A stretch of 64,000 nt of DNA from Acinetobacter pittii ANC 4050 (GCF_000399685.1 NZ_KB976987.1:186001-250000); one strand, 5' to 3'. Shown: positions 1 to 9,289, counted from the stretch's first letter. The notes: a model not told the origin generated them from the letters alone. Numbers and translations: made by a program.

Positions 1-983
1 ATTTGTGAGACATTACTACCCGCCCAAAAAGCACCAAAGCCATAGTCTTTATTTTTGCTTGCAATTGCATTGAGCTGCTTAGCCAAATCATAGGTATATG
101 GATATTCGGGTTGAAGAGGGCGACTAGGTAAATCAATTTGTGTGTGCCAATGGTTGAGCAGGCCGCGGGCAGGACGTCCAGAAAGACTGGCACTGATTTG
201 CGTTACAGACTCATTAAATAAAGCTTTACGGTATTCGACAGATGCATTTGAAGATGGGCATTGAACGAAGGCAGTTCCGAGTTGAACAGCAGTAGCTCCT
301 AAGCTCAACATATGTCGTGCTTGTGCTCCATTCATAATACCGCCAGCGGCTACCACAGGTCGTTTGCAATGTTGGACAATCAGATGTACTAAATCACTGG
401 TTTTAATTGCTGCATCAAAGGTTTTATTAAAGATTCCACGATGTCCACCAGCTTCAATCCCTTGAGCAATAATAATATCAATACCAGCCGCTTCAATGGC
501 TTGTGCTTCAACTAAATTGGTAGCAGATACCATAGTGATAATTCCGGCATCTTTTAACGCCTGAATTTGATGAGGATGGGGAATACCAAAATGAAAACTG
601 ACAGCTTTAGGTTTGGTTTCTAATACGACATTTAAAAAATCATCGTTATCAAGAAAACTTGGATAAATACAGTTTAAGTTTTGAGGAGGCTGTTCTCCGA
701 ACTTTTCAAATTGTGGACGTAAATATTCAATCCACTGTACTGATGTTTGAGGATTAAGTTGTTCGGGCTGATGGCAGAAAAAATTAACCTGAAATGATTT
801 TTCTGTAAGTGTTTGGGTTTTTAAAATCTGTTCTCGAGCACTTTGCGCTGTATTGGCACCTAGACCTAAGGACCCCAGACCACCCTGATTAGAAACTTCT
901 GCGGCAAGTTCAGGTGTAGATACACCTGCCATAGGAGCAAGAAAAATCGGATGTTTAATTTCAAGTTGTTGTAATAGGGTCAT
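1..983 (-). CDS. Nitronate monooxygenase / 2-nitropropane dioxygenase family flavoprotein (3' end cut by window)
   Basis: FMN-dependent TIM-barrel enzyme that oxidises alkyl nitronates; the substrate of this paralogue is unknown. The reverse strand reads from ATG at 983 into the family's N-terminal pattern (PIFLAPMAGVSTPELA, then GGLGSLGLG). Further on come SFHFG-PHPHQ, which carries the expected active-site His, and AQGIEAGGHRG, which lines the FMN phosphate site. Near base 1 the frame still encodes FGAFWAG, typical of the last 10-20 residues, so little is missing. It has no partner gene on its 5' side and is followed on the same strand by nothing visible. The family assignment is firm, the physiological role is not. 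Confidence 0.9.
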   Translation of the reverse strand, partial: MTLLQQLEIKHPIFLAPMAGVSTPELAAEVSNQGGLGSLGLGANTAQSAREQILKTQTLTEKSFQVNFFCHQPEQLNPQTSVQWIEYLRPQFEKFGEQPPQNLNCIYPSFLDNDDFLNVVLETKPKAVSFHFGIPHPHQIQALKDAGIITMVSATNLVEAQAIEAAGIDIIIAQGIEAGGHRGIFNKTFDAAIKTSDLVHLIVQHCKRPVVAAGGIMNGAQARHMLSLGATAVQLGTAFVQCPSSNASVEYRKALFNESVTQISASLSGRPARGLLNHWHTQIDLPSRPLQPEYPYTYDLAKQLNAIASKNKDYGFGAFWAGSNVSQ

Positions 984-1100
984 TTTATTCACCTCATTTC
1001 TTTATCTTCACCATAGCGTGAAAACCGAACCAAGCGCAAATAATATTGGGCATTTAGTTTTTAAATATTTATTTCTTAAATATTTAAAAGTTCTGATTTT

Positions 1101-1802
1101 TTAAAGTGGAGAAACATGAAATAAAGACCCGATCCAGCTTGAAAAAGCCATCGCTAAAATTCCCCACAAGGTAATGCGTAAACTTCCTTTAAGTTTAGAC
1201 GTACCTGCGAAATGACTGGATAGCGCCCCTAAAAAAGCTAATGAAATAATGCCAAATATTAAAACTGTTTTTTCAACCCAAATTTCTGGACTGAGTAAAA
1301 TAGCCAGCATGGGAAACAACGCCCCAAATGAAAATGAGCCAGCTGAGGCTAATGCGGCTTGGATAGGATTTGCTGCGGTATTTTCATGAATACCAATTTC
1401 ATCGCGTGCGTGAGCACCTAAGGCATCATGATGTGTAAGTTGTGTAGCAACTTGTCGAGCTAAATCAGGCTCTAAACCTCGGGCTACATAAATTTGAGTG
1501 AGTTCATCCAGTTCACGTTGCGGATGCTTTTTAAGTTCTTGTGCTTCAAACTTTAAGTCCGCTTTTTCAATATCTTCTTGTGATTTTACTGAAATATACT
1601 CTCCGGCAGCCATAGAAGTTGCACCGGAAATTAAACCCGCAATGCAGGTAATAAGAAGCGTATGAGCAGTGGCTCCACTTGCAGCCATTCCCATGATTAG
1701 ACTTGTAACAGAAATGATCCCGTCATTTGCACCTAAAACGGCTGCCCTTAACCAACCTGAGCGGTGAATAAAGTGATGTTCTGAGTGTTGGGAAAAGGAC
1801 AT
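1101..1802 (-). CDS. VIT1/CCC1 family membrane protein (iron/manganese transporter-like)
   Basis: A 233-residue integral membrane protein of the VIT1/CCC1 family, whose members move Fe2+ or Mn2+ across membranes. The N-terminus has a short His-rich stretch (HSEHHFIHR) and then the family signature GANDGIISVTSLIMG, followed by SGATSMAAGEYISVKSQED. A charged helical segment at about residues 75-145 matches the cytosolic metal-binding domain, and three hydrophobic segments follow at about 150-230. It is a single gene with its own upstream AT-rich region. Direction of transport and preferred metal cannot be read from the sequence. Confidence 0.88.
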   Translation of the reverse strand: MSFSQHSEHHFIHRSGWLRAAVLGANDGIISVTSLIMGMAASGATAHTLLITCIAGLISGATSMAAGEYISVKSQEDIEKADLKFEAQELKKHPQRELDELTQIYVARGLEPDLARQVATQLTHHDALGAHARDEIGIHENTAANPIQAALASAGSFSFGALFPMLAILLSPEIWVEKTVLIFGIISLAFLGALSSHFAGTSKLKGSLRITLWGILAMAFSSWIGSLFHVSPL

Positions 1803-1937
1803 GACTTTACCTTTTTTAGTTATAAATTTTTATCTTATCCTATAAGATTATTTACAATAATACGATTAAAAAATGTGTCATGATAGGAAAAACAAACAGA
1901 TAAGTACTTTTTAAAACATAATATAAAAGGAGATAAA

Positions 1938-2009
1938 ATGAACAACTTATGGAAGGCTTCTATAGACTTAAATAGTGCAATTTATGAGTTTAATTATAAT
2001 ACTTATTGA
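1938..2009 (+). CDS. Possible 23-residue small ORF with a strong ribosome binding site
   Basis: An ATG at 1938 is preceded by AAAGGAGATAAA, a near-ideal Shine-Dalgarno at good spacing, and opens 23 codons ending in TGA at 2007-2009. The peptide starts MNNLWKASIDL and ends YEFNYNTY; it is aromatic-rich, with no signal peptide or membrane segment. It lies 58 bp before the TPR/beta-barrel gene at 2068, so it could be a leader peptide, a small protein, or chance. I do not recognise it. The unusual quality of the ribosome binding site is the only direct support. Confidence 0.35.
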   Translation: MNNLWKASIDLNSAIYEFNYNTY

Positions 2010-2067
2010 TTAAATTTTAATTCTATTTCTACGCAAACATTCTATCTACTTTCAACTAGAGGTCTCA

Positions 2068-3285
2068 ATGAATAGCAAAACAATAAAATCTCTAACCCGT
2101 TCCTTTATCGTTATAGGTTCGATCTGTCCAGCTTTAGGCCTCTTAAGTGTTGAGACTACCTTTGCCCAAGAGATTGTTACTCAAGAATATAAACCGGGTA
2201 ATCCGATTTATGATAAGTGGGACCAATTTTATAAAATTGAAAAGACTCAACCTGAAAATGCCGAGAAGTTATTATTAGAACTTGGAGAGATGACACCGCA
2301 AGATATTAAAGTCTGGAAAAGCTTAACTTATTTACAGATTCAGCTAGGGAAACAAGAAGCTGCTTTGCAAAGTTTGAGAAAAGCAGAAGCATTGGACCCA
2401 GCAGATGATAATTTAAAATTACAAGAAGCCTATTTGCTCAATTCTCAAAAAAATAATAAAGAGGCTTTAGTGGTTTTTAAGGAGCTTACACAATCAAAAG
2501 ATGCTGATATTGCCACCAAAGCGACACAGGCCGTAAAAAATCTAAGTGGAGGGGAAGCCAAAACTTATTTCCGAGATGTTTATTTTGCGCCTTCATATGA
2601 GTCACGTTATGACGATGTGATTTTCCCACTTAAAGCTCGCTATGGTAAGAACCTCGATAATGGTCGAGCACAGGTTTATGGTTTTTTAAATCTAAACCGT
2701 GATACTCAATCTCAAGGTGGTGTACGACCTGAAATTATTGATGAAAATGCAGTAACTCTAGGTGTGGGCGCTAATTATCAACCTTGGACTTCTATACCTG
2801 TGCGCATGTATTTAGAAGTGGGGGGAAGCTACGATCTGATTGATCGAAATAGAGATAAGTTTCGTGAAAGTGTTGTCGGTGGGGTGACAGGTTATCAAGA
2901 GTGGTATTCTCAAAATAGTTGTAATCAGTCACTTTGCTTTAATGATTACTTCACTGATTTATATGGCAATGCAGCGACTTATTCTAGAGAAGATTATAAC
3001 GTTATTGGTGATTTGAGATTACGTACGGGTCTGAATGTCTATAAAGGCGAGAACGGAACTGTACAGGCTTATATGAAATTGCATGGCTTAGCTGACAGTA
3101 AAGATGAATATTACAATAATTTATTTGAATATGGCCCCGGCATTTCATGGCAGCCTTTTAATTATCAACCTATAAAATTACGTGTAGAACGATTATATGG
3201 CAATTACTTTAAAGATGTGCCAGTAAATACGAAAGATCATTACAACAATACTCGAGTAGAACTCGTTTTTTATAAGGATTTTTAA
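2068..3285 (+). CDS. Outer-membrane TPR/beta-barrel protein, NfrA C-terminal-like (polysaccharide export)
   Basis: Predicted outer-membrane exporter or anchor for the neighbouring polysaccharide system. Residues 1-33 look like a signal peptide with cleavage after TFA. Residues about 40-165 hold TPR-like helical repeats (AALQSLRKAEALDPADDNLK is a clear unit). From about 170 the protein turns into alternating aromatic/polar strands and ends in Phe (VFYKDF), as outer-membrane barrels do. The arrangement resembles the C-terminal region of E. coli NfrA (phage N4 receptor, about 990 residues) and, more loosely, PgaA and BcsC, but it is much shorter at 405 residues. wecB follows after 1 bp, so the two are one unit. 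Specific naming as NfrA is not justified. Confidence 0.75.
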   Translation: MNSKTIKSLTRSFIVIGSICPALGLLSVETTFAQEIVTQEYKPGNPIYDKWDQFYKIEKTQPENAEKLLLELGEMTPQDIKVWKSLTYLQIQLGKQEAALQSLRKAEALDPADDNLKLQEAYLLNSQKNNKEALVVFKELTQSKDADIATKATQAVKNLSGGEAKTYFRDVYFAPSYESRYDDVIFPLKARYGKNLDNGRAQVYGFLNLNRDTQSQGGVRPEIIDENAVTLGVGANYQPWTSIPVRMYLEVGGSYDLIDRNRDKFRESVVGGVTGYQEWYSQNSCNQSLCFNDYFTDLYGNAATYSREDYNVIGDLRLRTGLNVYKGENGTVQAYMKLHGLADSKDEYYNNLFEYGPGISWQPFNYQPIKLRVERLYGNYFKDVPVNTKDHYNNTRVELVFYKDF

Positions 3286-3286
3286 A

Positions 3287-4429
3287 ATGAAGAAAGTTTT
3301 TATATCTATTGTATTTGGAACCCGTCCTGAATTAATCAAACTTGCTCCTGTTATTTTATTGGCAAAACAAGATCCTCGCTTTCAAGTTGAGGTAATTTTT
3401 ACTGGACAACATGATGAATTGGTCAGAGATGCGATAGATTTCTTTGGGGTTGAAATTGACCACCGTCTTAAAATTATGAATGCTGGACAAAGTTTAAACC
3501 AGCTATTAATTCATGGTTTGAGTCAAATCGAGAATGTATACGCTGACGGACAAAAAAGAGATGCAATTGTTATTCAGGGGGATACAACAACTGTGTTAGC
3601 CGCTGGATTAGTCGCGTTTTCAATGAAAGTTCCTGTTGCGCATGTTGAAGCTGGTTTGCGTTCTTATGATTTGGATCATCCCTTTCCTGAAGAGGGAAAT
3701 CGTCAGTTAGTTTCACGTATTACCAAATGGCATTTTGCCCCGACTGAACAATCAAAAAGAAATCTACTTAATGAACAAATTCCGCCAGAACTCATTACTG
3801 TTACAGGTAATACAGTTGTTGATGCGGTGTATTTAGGACGTAAGTTAATTTCCGAAAAATCGGATTTGAAGAATCAGCTTGAACCTTATGGAATTCAATT
3901 AAAGCAGGATGACAAAGTTGTACTTATTACTGCTCATCGTCGTGAAAACTTTGGTGGTGGAATTCAAAATATTTGCAATGCGGTTGAGCATTTAGCCCAA
4001 GACCATCCTGATTTACATTTTATTTGGCCAGTCCATTTAAACCCAGCAGTACATGATGTGGTTCATGATAAGTTTAAAAATCATTCGCAGATCCATCTGG
4101 TTAAACCATTAGACTATCCTAGTTTATTGGCAGTCATAGACCGATCTACTTTTATTTTGACGGACTCAGGTGGCTTACAAGAAGAGAGTCCATCATTTAA
4201 TAAGCCAGTTTTAATCTTACGAGACACCACAGAGCGGCCTGAAGTTGTTGAAGTTGGGGCAGGTGTTTTAGTCGGTACAAACCAACAAAAAATTATTGAA
4301 GAAGCTGAAAAGCTGCTCACTGATCAACAGCACTATGAGAAAATGGCGCATGTAGAAAACCCATTTGGTGATGGGCAAGCTGCTCAACGTATTCTCGATC
4401 AAATTGCCAAATCTTATGAATTGGCGTAA
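3287..4429 (+). CDS. wecB: UDP-N-acetylglucosamine 2-epimerase (non-hydrolysing)
   Basis: Interconverts UDP-GlcNAc and UDP-ManNAc in the cytosol, feeding ManNAc- or ManNAcA-containing glycans. At 380 residues it matches WecB/EpsC length. Recognisable motifs in order are FGTRPELIKLAPV, TGQHDELV, HVEAGLRS, PEEGNRQLVSRI, TGNTVVDAV, TAHRRENFGGG and DSGGLQEESP, which carry the UDP-sugar site and catalytic acids. The start is 1 bp after the stop of the beta-barrel gene, so translation is probably coupled. In E. coli, WecB is needed for the NfrA/NfrB glycan receptor of phage N4, which fits this context. Acinetobacter capsule loci can carry other epimerase copies; this one sits apart with an export gene. 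Confidence 0.93.
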   Translation: MKKVFISIVFGTRPELIKLAPVILLAKQDPRFQVEVIFTGQHDELVRDAIDFFGVEIDHRLKIMNAGQSLNQLLIHGLSQIENVYADGQKRDAIVIQGDTTTVLAAGLVAFSMKVPVAHVEAGLRSYDLDHPFPEEGNRQLVSRITKWHFAPTEQSKRNLLNEQIPPELITVTGNTVVDAVYLGRKLISEKSDLKNQLEPYGIQLKQDDKVVLITAHRRENFGGGIQNICNAVEHLAQDHPDLHFIWPVHLNPAVHDVVHDKFKNHSQIHLVKPLDYPSLLAVIDRSTFILTDSGGLQEESPSFNKPVLILRDTTERPEVVEVGAGVLVGTNQQKIIEEAEKLLTDQQHYEKMAHVENPFGDGQAAQRILDQIAKSYELA

Positions 4430-4436
4430 TGGTGAG

Positions 4437-5333
4437 TTAAGAATTCTTCTCACTTATGGATTTATTAACACCACCATAAGTGAGTCGGTACCATAAGCTC
4501 ACAATATTAACGCACCAATGGCTCATGTAATGAGGACCATCAAAAATATAAACAGTTTTGCCTTCATACGCTTTTAGCTGAGAAATAATTTCCCAAGGAT
4601 ACGCGGCTCTAAATTGCCCATTCTTTTTTACCCTAAAAGCTTCTAACACTATAATTACTCTATCTTTCCCAAGCTTCTGTTCAAGTTGTTCTAAAATATG
4701 TTTGGCTTGTTGAGGGGAGCGGACACCCACGCCAACACCATCTTGAAAAAAAACTCCAGTATGGTCAGGTAGCCAGCTTTTAACCCATAAATCATAATGT
4801 TCAGGTTCGCTTTCGCCACTATAAATACTTACCCAGACTGGTGAGGGGAGTTTAGATAATACATGACCCAAAGCACTTACTCTTAGCCAAGTTGGATCTG
4901 CTTCTACTGGAAAATAATAACCTTTAGGTGCTATTTTTTGTTCTTTTATAATTTGGGTAGATTTTTCACCTAACTCAATGACATTAGCTCGAGCTTTAGG
5001 TTCATTATATTCACCTGCTAAGCCCAATATGATGTTTTTTGCCCAAGGTTCTTGTTTAATTTTTTCTAAATTAATAGCTTTTTCCCATTGTGGAAAATTT
5101 GATTCTTTCCACCATGATTTAGATTCAACCACAGACCATTGGGGAACAAAGGTATCCACACCTAAATAGTGCCAATTTCCCTCTGGTGGAGTTGTATCAT
5201 TGTCGGGCTGCCAAAAAATGCCTTCAATATGAGGGGCTTGACCTTGATGTTTGAAAAGCCCCGCATATGCGATGACACTACATATAATTAAAATAATAAA
5301 TGCAGCTATTTTAATTGGTATCTGTTTTCTCAT
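4437..5333 (-). CDS. Membrane-anchored periplasmic protein, probable glycoside-hydrolase-like TIM barrel
   Basis: Last gene of the minus-strand polysaccharide operon, 298 residues. Residues about 8-28 form a single hydrophobic anchor or uncleaved signal. The rest is soluble, rich in Trp and acidic residues, with segments such as GIFWQPDNDTTPPEGNW, LGLAGEYNEPKAR, GYYFPVEADPTW, VFFQDGVGVGV and YIFDGPHYMSHW. These look like strands and loops of a TIM-barrel glycosidase of the DUF4434-like type; that is a by-eye comparison. In related systems a periplasmic hydrolase (BcsZ, PgaB) trims the polymer during export. It overlaps the BcsB-like gene by 23 bp. Its stop is only 7 bp from the stop of wecB on the other strand. 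Confidence 0.6.
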   Translation of the reverse strand: MRKQIPIKIAAFIILIICSVIAYAGLFKHQGQAPHIEGIFWQPDNDTTPPEGNWHYLGVDTFVPQWSVVESKSWWKESNFPQWEKAINLEKIKQEPWAKNIILGLAGEYNEPKARANVIELGEKSTQIIKEQKIAPKGYYFPVEADPTWLRVSALGHVLSKLPSPVWVSIYSGESEPEHYDLWVKSWLPDHTGVFFQDGVGVGVRSPQQAKHILEQLEQKLGKDRVIIVLEAFRVKKNGQFRAAYPWEIISQLKAYEGKTVYIFDGPHYMSHWCVNIVSLWYRLTYGGVNKSISEKNS

Positions 5334-7155
5334 TATTTCGTCTTAACCAGTACCACAAGAAGATAATTATTATCATAATTGCAGAGATAATCACAACTAA
5401 TAAGAAGAAAGAAGACTGTTGGACTAAAGGAGCCTTTTGATTACCGACGATGAGTTTTTGTAAAACATAAATATTTCCATTTTCCGAAACTAACATTTTG
5501 GTCACGTTATTTGGAATTTTATGTTGGATCTTTTCCCAAAGGTGCATAAACGTTTGTGCACCACCTTCGGAATCAGTAATCACATCAAAGCGATTATTGT
5601 TATAACTAACAATGAAGCCATTCTGCGCAGCAGGTGCATAAATAATATCCTGATGCATTAATACCTGTTGCTGATAAATATCTTTATTCACACGGACATT
5701 TACGGATTGTGGCGCGTTCGGTGAATAACGGACTAGATTGAGAGGCATTGGTGCTTCTGTCAAAAGCATTTTTTTCGCCGTTTGACCTAATACAATAGCA
5801 ATATTTAACGCACCTGATTGATCATCAATCGCAATAGTCGGAGTCGTTGCTAAAGTCATTGAAATTGCCGCTACCCCATTTTTGAGTTTATGAGGAAGCT
5901 TTACAGTAGATTTGGCTGTGTCAATCCAAAGTGAACCATGTGCATTAGGTAAACACTGAGAATTGGCAATGACCGAGTTTTCTAGCTTTAGACTAAAATT
6001 TGTTGTATTAGAAATGGCTTTTGCAAAAATATTGAACTGACGGTTTACCGGGTCGGAAGCCAGATCCGCCGTTTTCATACTTCCTGCAAGCCCGCCATCA
6101 ATCCAAGCCGTAATATTAGAACCTTGTAATAAACCACTTTGAATACGAAGCGCAATTTGTCCTTGCAAAATATCAGTTGGTTGCCATACCGCAGGGAAAT
6201 CAAGGAACAAGTTTTTTTCGGCGTGATTTAATCTGAAATCTTGAATGCCTAAATCAGCGAGTGTATCGATTTTTTTAAATTGAGCCCAAGTTGGATGGGA
6301 TATCGTATTTGGGAAAAGTGCACTTCCTGTACTCAATTGTTGTACATAAGAAGGATTAATTAACCCATTTATTGCACTCGTTAAGTCTTGTTGCGTGTGG
6401 TAAGTAATGGAGAGTGTAGACACACCATCTACAGGTTTCGTAATTTGTACTAATGCTCCGCCTTTTAGTGGGGCTGGTGAGCGAATAATTTCAATAATAA
6501 AGTTTGTTTCCGGATTTAAATTTGTTTGACCTGAATCGACCCATTCAATAGGGGTTATTGAAGTCCATGAACTTGCCAATCTAGCGAGCATGGAAGCTTC
6601 TGTAATCTCATTACGATTATATTTTAAAATCCCCACAAAGGGAGTTGGACGTCTCGCTTGTGGGTTAAATAAAGCATCTGGCAAGTCTTTTAAACGGTAT
6701 TCATTACGAATAGGTGTAAAGTCGAGTTGGGAATTGCTTAAATAAGTTAGGTGATCAATATCTTCTGTACAGAATGTTTCTCTGGTTTGATTAAGCGTAG
6801 ATGGTTTCGCATATTGTTGAATAATAAAATCCAAACGATGAAAGCCACTCTGACTTGCGGGGATATCAAATTTGAATTGACCATCACCGCTCAACGTAGT
6901 GTTATAAATCAGTTTATCATCATATTTTACGAGTAAAGTTGTATCACTTTCCGTGGAATAATCACTTGAAAATTGAATGCTTTGCCACTGGGCACCTTTT
7001 CCAATATAGAAAAAATGTGGCTCGACTGTATATTTGGTTGAGGTACTAATATCGTCGAGTTTCCATGTGTACGCATGAGCAGACATGGCGAGTATAAGAC
7101 TGGTGCTGGCAAGGAGCACTTGAGCTGTTTTATAAAGATCAAAAGTCTTTTTCAT
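5311..7155 (-). CDS. BcsB-like periplasmic subunit of a polysaccharide synthase
   Basis: A 614-residue protein with a signal peptide (cleavage near SAHA, residue 28) and one C-terminal membrane helix at about 578-602 followed by WYWLRRNNEK. Between them is a beta-rich periplasmic region with two similar halves, including YDDKLIYNTTLSG and LFLDFPAVWQPTD, as in BcsB, which guides cellulose from the synthase through the periplasm. The gene starts 1 bp from the end of the GT2 synthase gene and overlaps the glycosidase-like gene, placing it in the synthase complex. BcsB of E. coli is larger (about 780 residues). Cellulose is unlikely to be the product, since the synthase lacks a PilZ domain and no other bcs genes are present. 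Confidence 0.75.
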   Translation of the reverse strand: MKKTFDLYKTAQVLLASTSLILAMSAHAYTWKLDDISTSTKYTVEPHFFYIGKGAQWQSIQFSSDYSTESDTTLLVKYDDKLIYNTTLSGDGQFKFDIPASQSGFHRLDFIIQQYAKPSTLNQTRETFCTEDIDHLTYLSNSQLDFTPIRNEYRLKDLPDALFNPQARRPTPFVGILKYNRNEITEASMLARLASSWTSITPIEWVDSGQTNLNPETNFIIEIIRSPAPLKGGALVQITKPVDGVSTLSITYHTQQDLTSAINGLINPSYVQQLSTGSALFPNTISHPTWAQFKKIDTLADLGIQDFRLNHAEKNLFLDFPAVWQPTDILQGQIALRIQSGLLQGSNITAWIDGGLAGSMKTADLASDPVNRQFNIFAKAISNTTNFSLKLENSVIANSQCLPNAHGSLWIDTAKSTVKLPHKLKNGVAAISMTLATTPTIAIDDQSGALNIAIVLGQTAKKMLLTEAPMPLNLVRYSPNAPQSVNVRVNKDIYQQQVLMHQDIIYAPAAQNGFIVSYNNNRFDVITDSEGGAQTFMHLWEKIQHKIPNNVTKMLVSENGNIYVLQKLIVGNQKAPLVQQSSFFLLVVIISAIMIIIIFLWYWLRRNNEKTDTN

Positions 7156-8406
7156 TTATTTTTTCTCCTTGCTACGTTCCGTTTTGTACCATTGAAGGGA
7201 ATTACCCTGTATTTTATTTTTAAGCATGTCATATGCGGCTTTAAATACAATAAAAAGAAAGATTTGTGAGTAACTTACATAAGATATAACAGAGTAAAAG
7301 TAGAGTTCTGGTTTAACTTTTTCGAGCGAAAGGGTAAACCACATTTGTGCGACATATAGGCAAAATGAAAGCCCCCACAAAGTGGTAAATGGCCCCGGAA
7401 CTGAAATACCTGCAATATCAAGCAACCCAAGAGTTAAAGTGATATGACTCCAGAATAAAGCGGGTACAAAAAGTATGTAGCACATAATGTTATTTAGAAT
7501 TTCAATTCCGATAGGAAAAGGCGTTCTTAACGCTACGGGTAAATATTTACGAGTTACATAAAAATTACCTTGAGTCCAACGGGAGCGCTGTTTAACAAAT
7601 ACACTTAAAGAGGGTGGGTCTTGCTGCCAACCAATTGCATAAGGCACCCATTTAATCCGTTTTTGGCCGATAAAAATCCTAAAACTCATTTCCGTATCAT
7701 CGACTAATGATTTTTCATCAAAACCACCCAAGGTTTCTAAAGCATCACGCCAAATGACATAGTTTGTGCCCATTAATGTCGATAATTCAAAACGTTGCCA
7801 ACGCCCGCCTTGGAAAATCCATTGAAAAAAGATGAATTCGATTGCGATAAATCGGGTCAAAATACTATCTTGCCAGTTGCGCGTTCTTACTTTGCCATTC
7901 ACAGCGACTAGCTTTTTATCGGCAAGAAGGGTTTGAGCGAGCAGGCGAACACAATCGGGTTCTGGTGTACTGTCCGCATCATAGACAACAATCAATTCGC
8001 CTTTGGCATGGGGAAGGCCATTATTCAGCGTTCTAGATTTACCTTTGCCCCCCATTCCTTTAGGAACATTGACAATTTTTATGCAAGGATAAATCTGTGC
8101 CAAATTTTCGGCAATTTCTAAGGTGTTATCTTTAGATCCATCATTAATCAGTAGAACTTCATATGCTTCGGCTGGGTAATCTTGTTGAGCAATTGCATGC
8201 AAAGTATCTTCAATCACAACGCCTTCATTGTAAGCAGGGATCAAGACACTCAGAACGGGCCACTTCTCTGGTATAGGAAGGTTTTGTAATTCTTTTTCCG
8301 CTGTTTTTGAATATTTCCAAGCTTGATAACTTAACCATGCCCAAAATGCTTGTGGAATCCAAATCCCTAAAAAACCAAATAAAAAGAGAATATCAATTGG
8401 AGCCAT
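7156..8406 (-). CDS. Family 2 processive glycosyltransferase (polysaccharide synthase)
   Basis: Inner-membrane synthase that would polymerise and translocate a glycan. Residues 5-30 form an N-terminal membrane segment. The cytosolic GT2 domain follows: IPAYNEG (56-62), DG at 89-90, the DAD metal-binding motif at 143-145, the catalytic-base region DDTE at 236-239, and the processive signature QRSRW at 273-277. About three further membrane segments lie between 300 and 400. At 416 residues it resembles PgaC more than BcsA; no C-terminal PilZ domain is present, so any c-di-GMP control must come from elsewhere. It overlaps the upstream gene by 14 bp and abuts the BcsB-like gene. Sugar specificity is unknown; wecB nearby hints at ManNAc. 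Confidence 0.88.
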   Translation of the reverse strand: MAPIDILFLFGFLGIWIPQAFWAWLSYQAWKYSKTAEKELQNLPIPEKWPVLSVLIPAYNEGVVIEDTLHAIAQQDYPAEAYEVLLINDGSKDNTLEIAENLAQIYPCIKIVNVPKGMGGKGKSRTLNNGLPHAKGELIVVYDADSTPEPDCVRLLAQTLLADKKLVAVNGKVRTRNWQDSILTRFIAIEFIFFQWIFQGGRWQRFELSTLMGTNYVIWRDALETLGGFDEKSLVDDTEMSFRIFIGQKRIKWVPYAIGWQQDPPSLSVFVKQRSRWTQGNFYVTRKYLPVALRTPFPIGIEILNNIMCYILFVPALFWSHITLTLGLLDIAGISVPGPFTTLWGLSFCLYVAQMWFTLSLEKVKPELYFYSVISYVSYSQIFLFIVFKAAYDMLKNKIQGNSLQWYKTERSKEKK

Positions 8407-9289
8407 TTGTTCGTACCCTCCTGATAATAGAAGAGATGAGCAACAATAGTAAAATTAGCCCGACTACCAGTGAAAACCAAGATATATAACTACCAAATGT
8501 ACCGAGAAGGTTTGGATAACTACTTGTTAAAATAAGGTCAAGCGGAACTACAACAGTGCTTAGCCCAATGAAAATATAGCCAAGAAGGCTTGTTTTTACT
8601 TCTTCGGGTGTACTTACATAATTGATATTATTAAATTTCCAAGAGATACCGAGTTGAGGGTATCGGATATTTGTTGTTGGTAAATCAGCAGGAGGATTAA
8701 TAATAATTTCATAACCAGACATATGGTTATTAAAACTTTTAGCTGAGTAGAATAAATGTTGGCCTTGCAAGATTTCTCGTGAAGGTAGGGGAAGCTGTGC
8801 CGGATTAAATTGAATAATATAGCTACCCGCAGGTTGTGAAATTAAATTTTCATCCCAACCTGTTGAAACAAAAGCAGCCATGGGCCGTAAACCAATAGCA
8901 GTGGAAAATGTGGCTTTGGCCGCAAAATATTGAGGTTGCTCTGATTTATAGAGTGCAATCGGAATCGCGCCTTGGCTTACTGCTTCTTTGAGCAAGAAAT
9001 AATGAGGAAATCCGAATACTTCATCCGGTAATATAATGCCAGGCTTAATTCCTTTGTGAATCAGCTGTTGAAAACTATCTGAACTGATTTGGTCAATTGT
9101 AAAAACAGGCCACCATGTATCTTGATATGGGAAAAACATAGAAAGATCATCTGTACTCTGAACTTCTTTTTTATTTTGTTCTGCTTTAATTTCACAATGA
9201 TAATATTGGCGGTAGAACTGTTGTAAAGTAGCGTCTGGATATTGGCTAGAAGCAATAATAATTCCACAAATATTAAGAAGATTGGACAT
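8393..9289 (-). CDS. Unrecognised protein of the polysaccharide operon with C-terminal membrane helices
   Basis: I do not recognise this 298-residue protein. It has a weakly hydrophobic N-terminus (LLNICGIIIAS), a soluble region of about 220 residues rich in Pro, Gln and aromatics, and two hydrophobic segments at about 230-255 and 268-290 followed by a basic tail (RRVRTNGSN), which would place the C-terminus in the cytosol. The start ATG shares a base with the stop of the 248-residue gene (TAATG) and the 3' end overlaps the synthase gene by 14 bp, so it is almost certainly made together with the synthase. It may be an accessory subunit of the synthase complex. Confidence 0.65.
   Translation of the reverse strand: MSNLLNICGIIIASSQYPDATLQQFYRQYYHCEIKAEQNKKEVQSTDDLSMFFPYQDTWWPVFTIDQISSDSFQQLIHKGIKPGIILPDEVFGFPHYFLLKEAVSQGAIPIALYKSEQPQYFAAKATFSTAIGLRPMAAFVSTGWDENLISQPAGSYIIQFNPAQLPLPSREILQGQHLFYSAKSFNNHMSGYEIIINPPADLPTTNIRYPQLGISWKFNNINYVSTPEEVKTSLLGYIFIGLSTVVVPLDLILTSSYPNLLGTFGSYISWFSLVVGLILLLLLISSIIRRVRTNGSN

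Noticed and set aside
4437..8406. Cellulose (bcs) operon
   Set aside because: A BcsB-like subunit and GT2 synthase are present, but no PilZ domain, BcsC, BcsZ of classical type or other bcs genes; product probably not cellulose.
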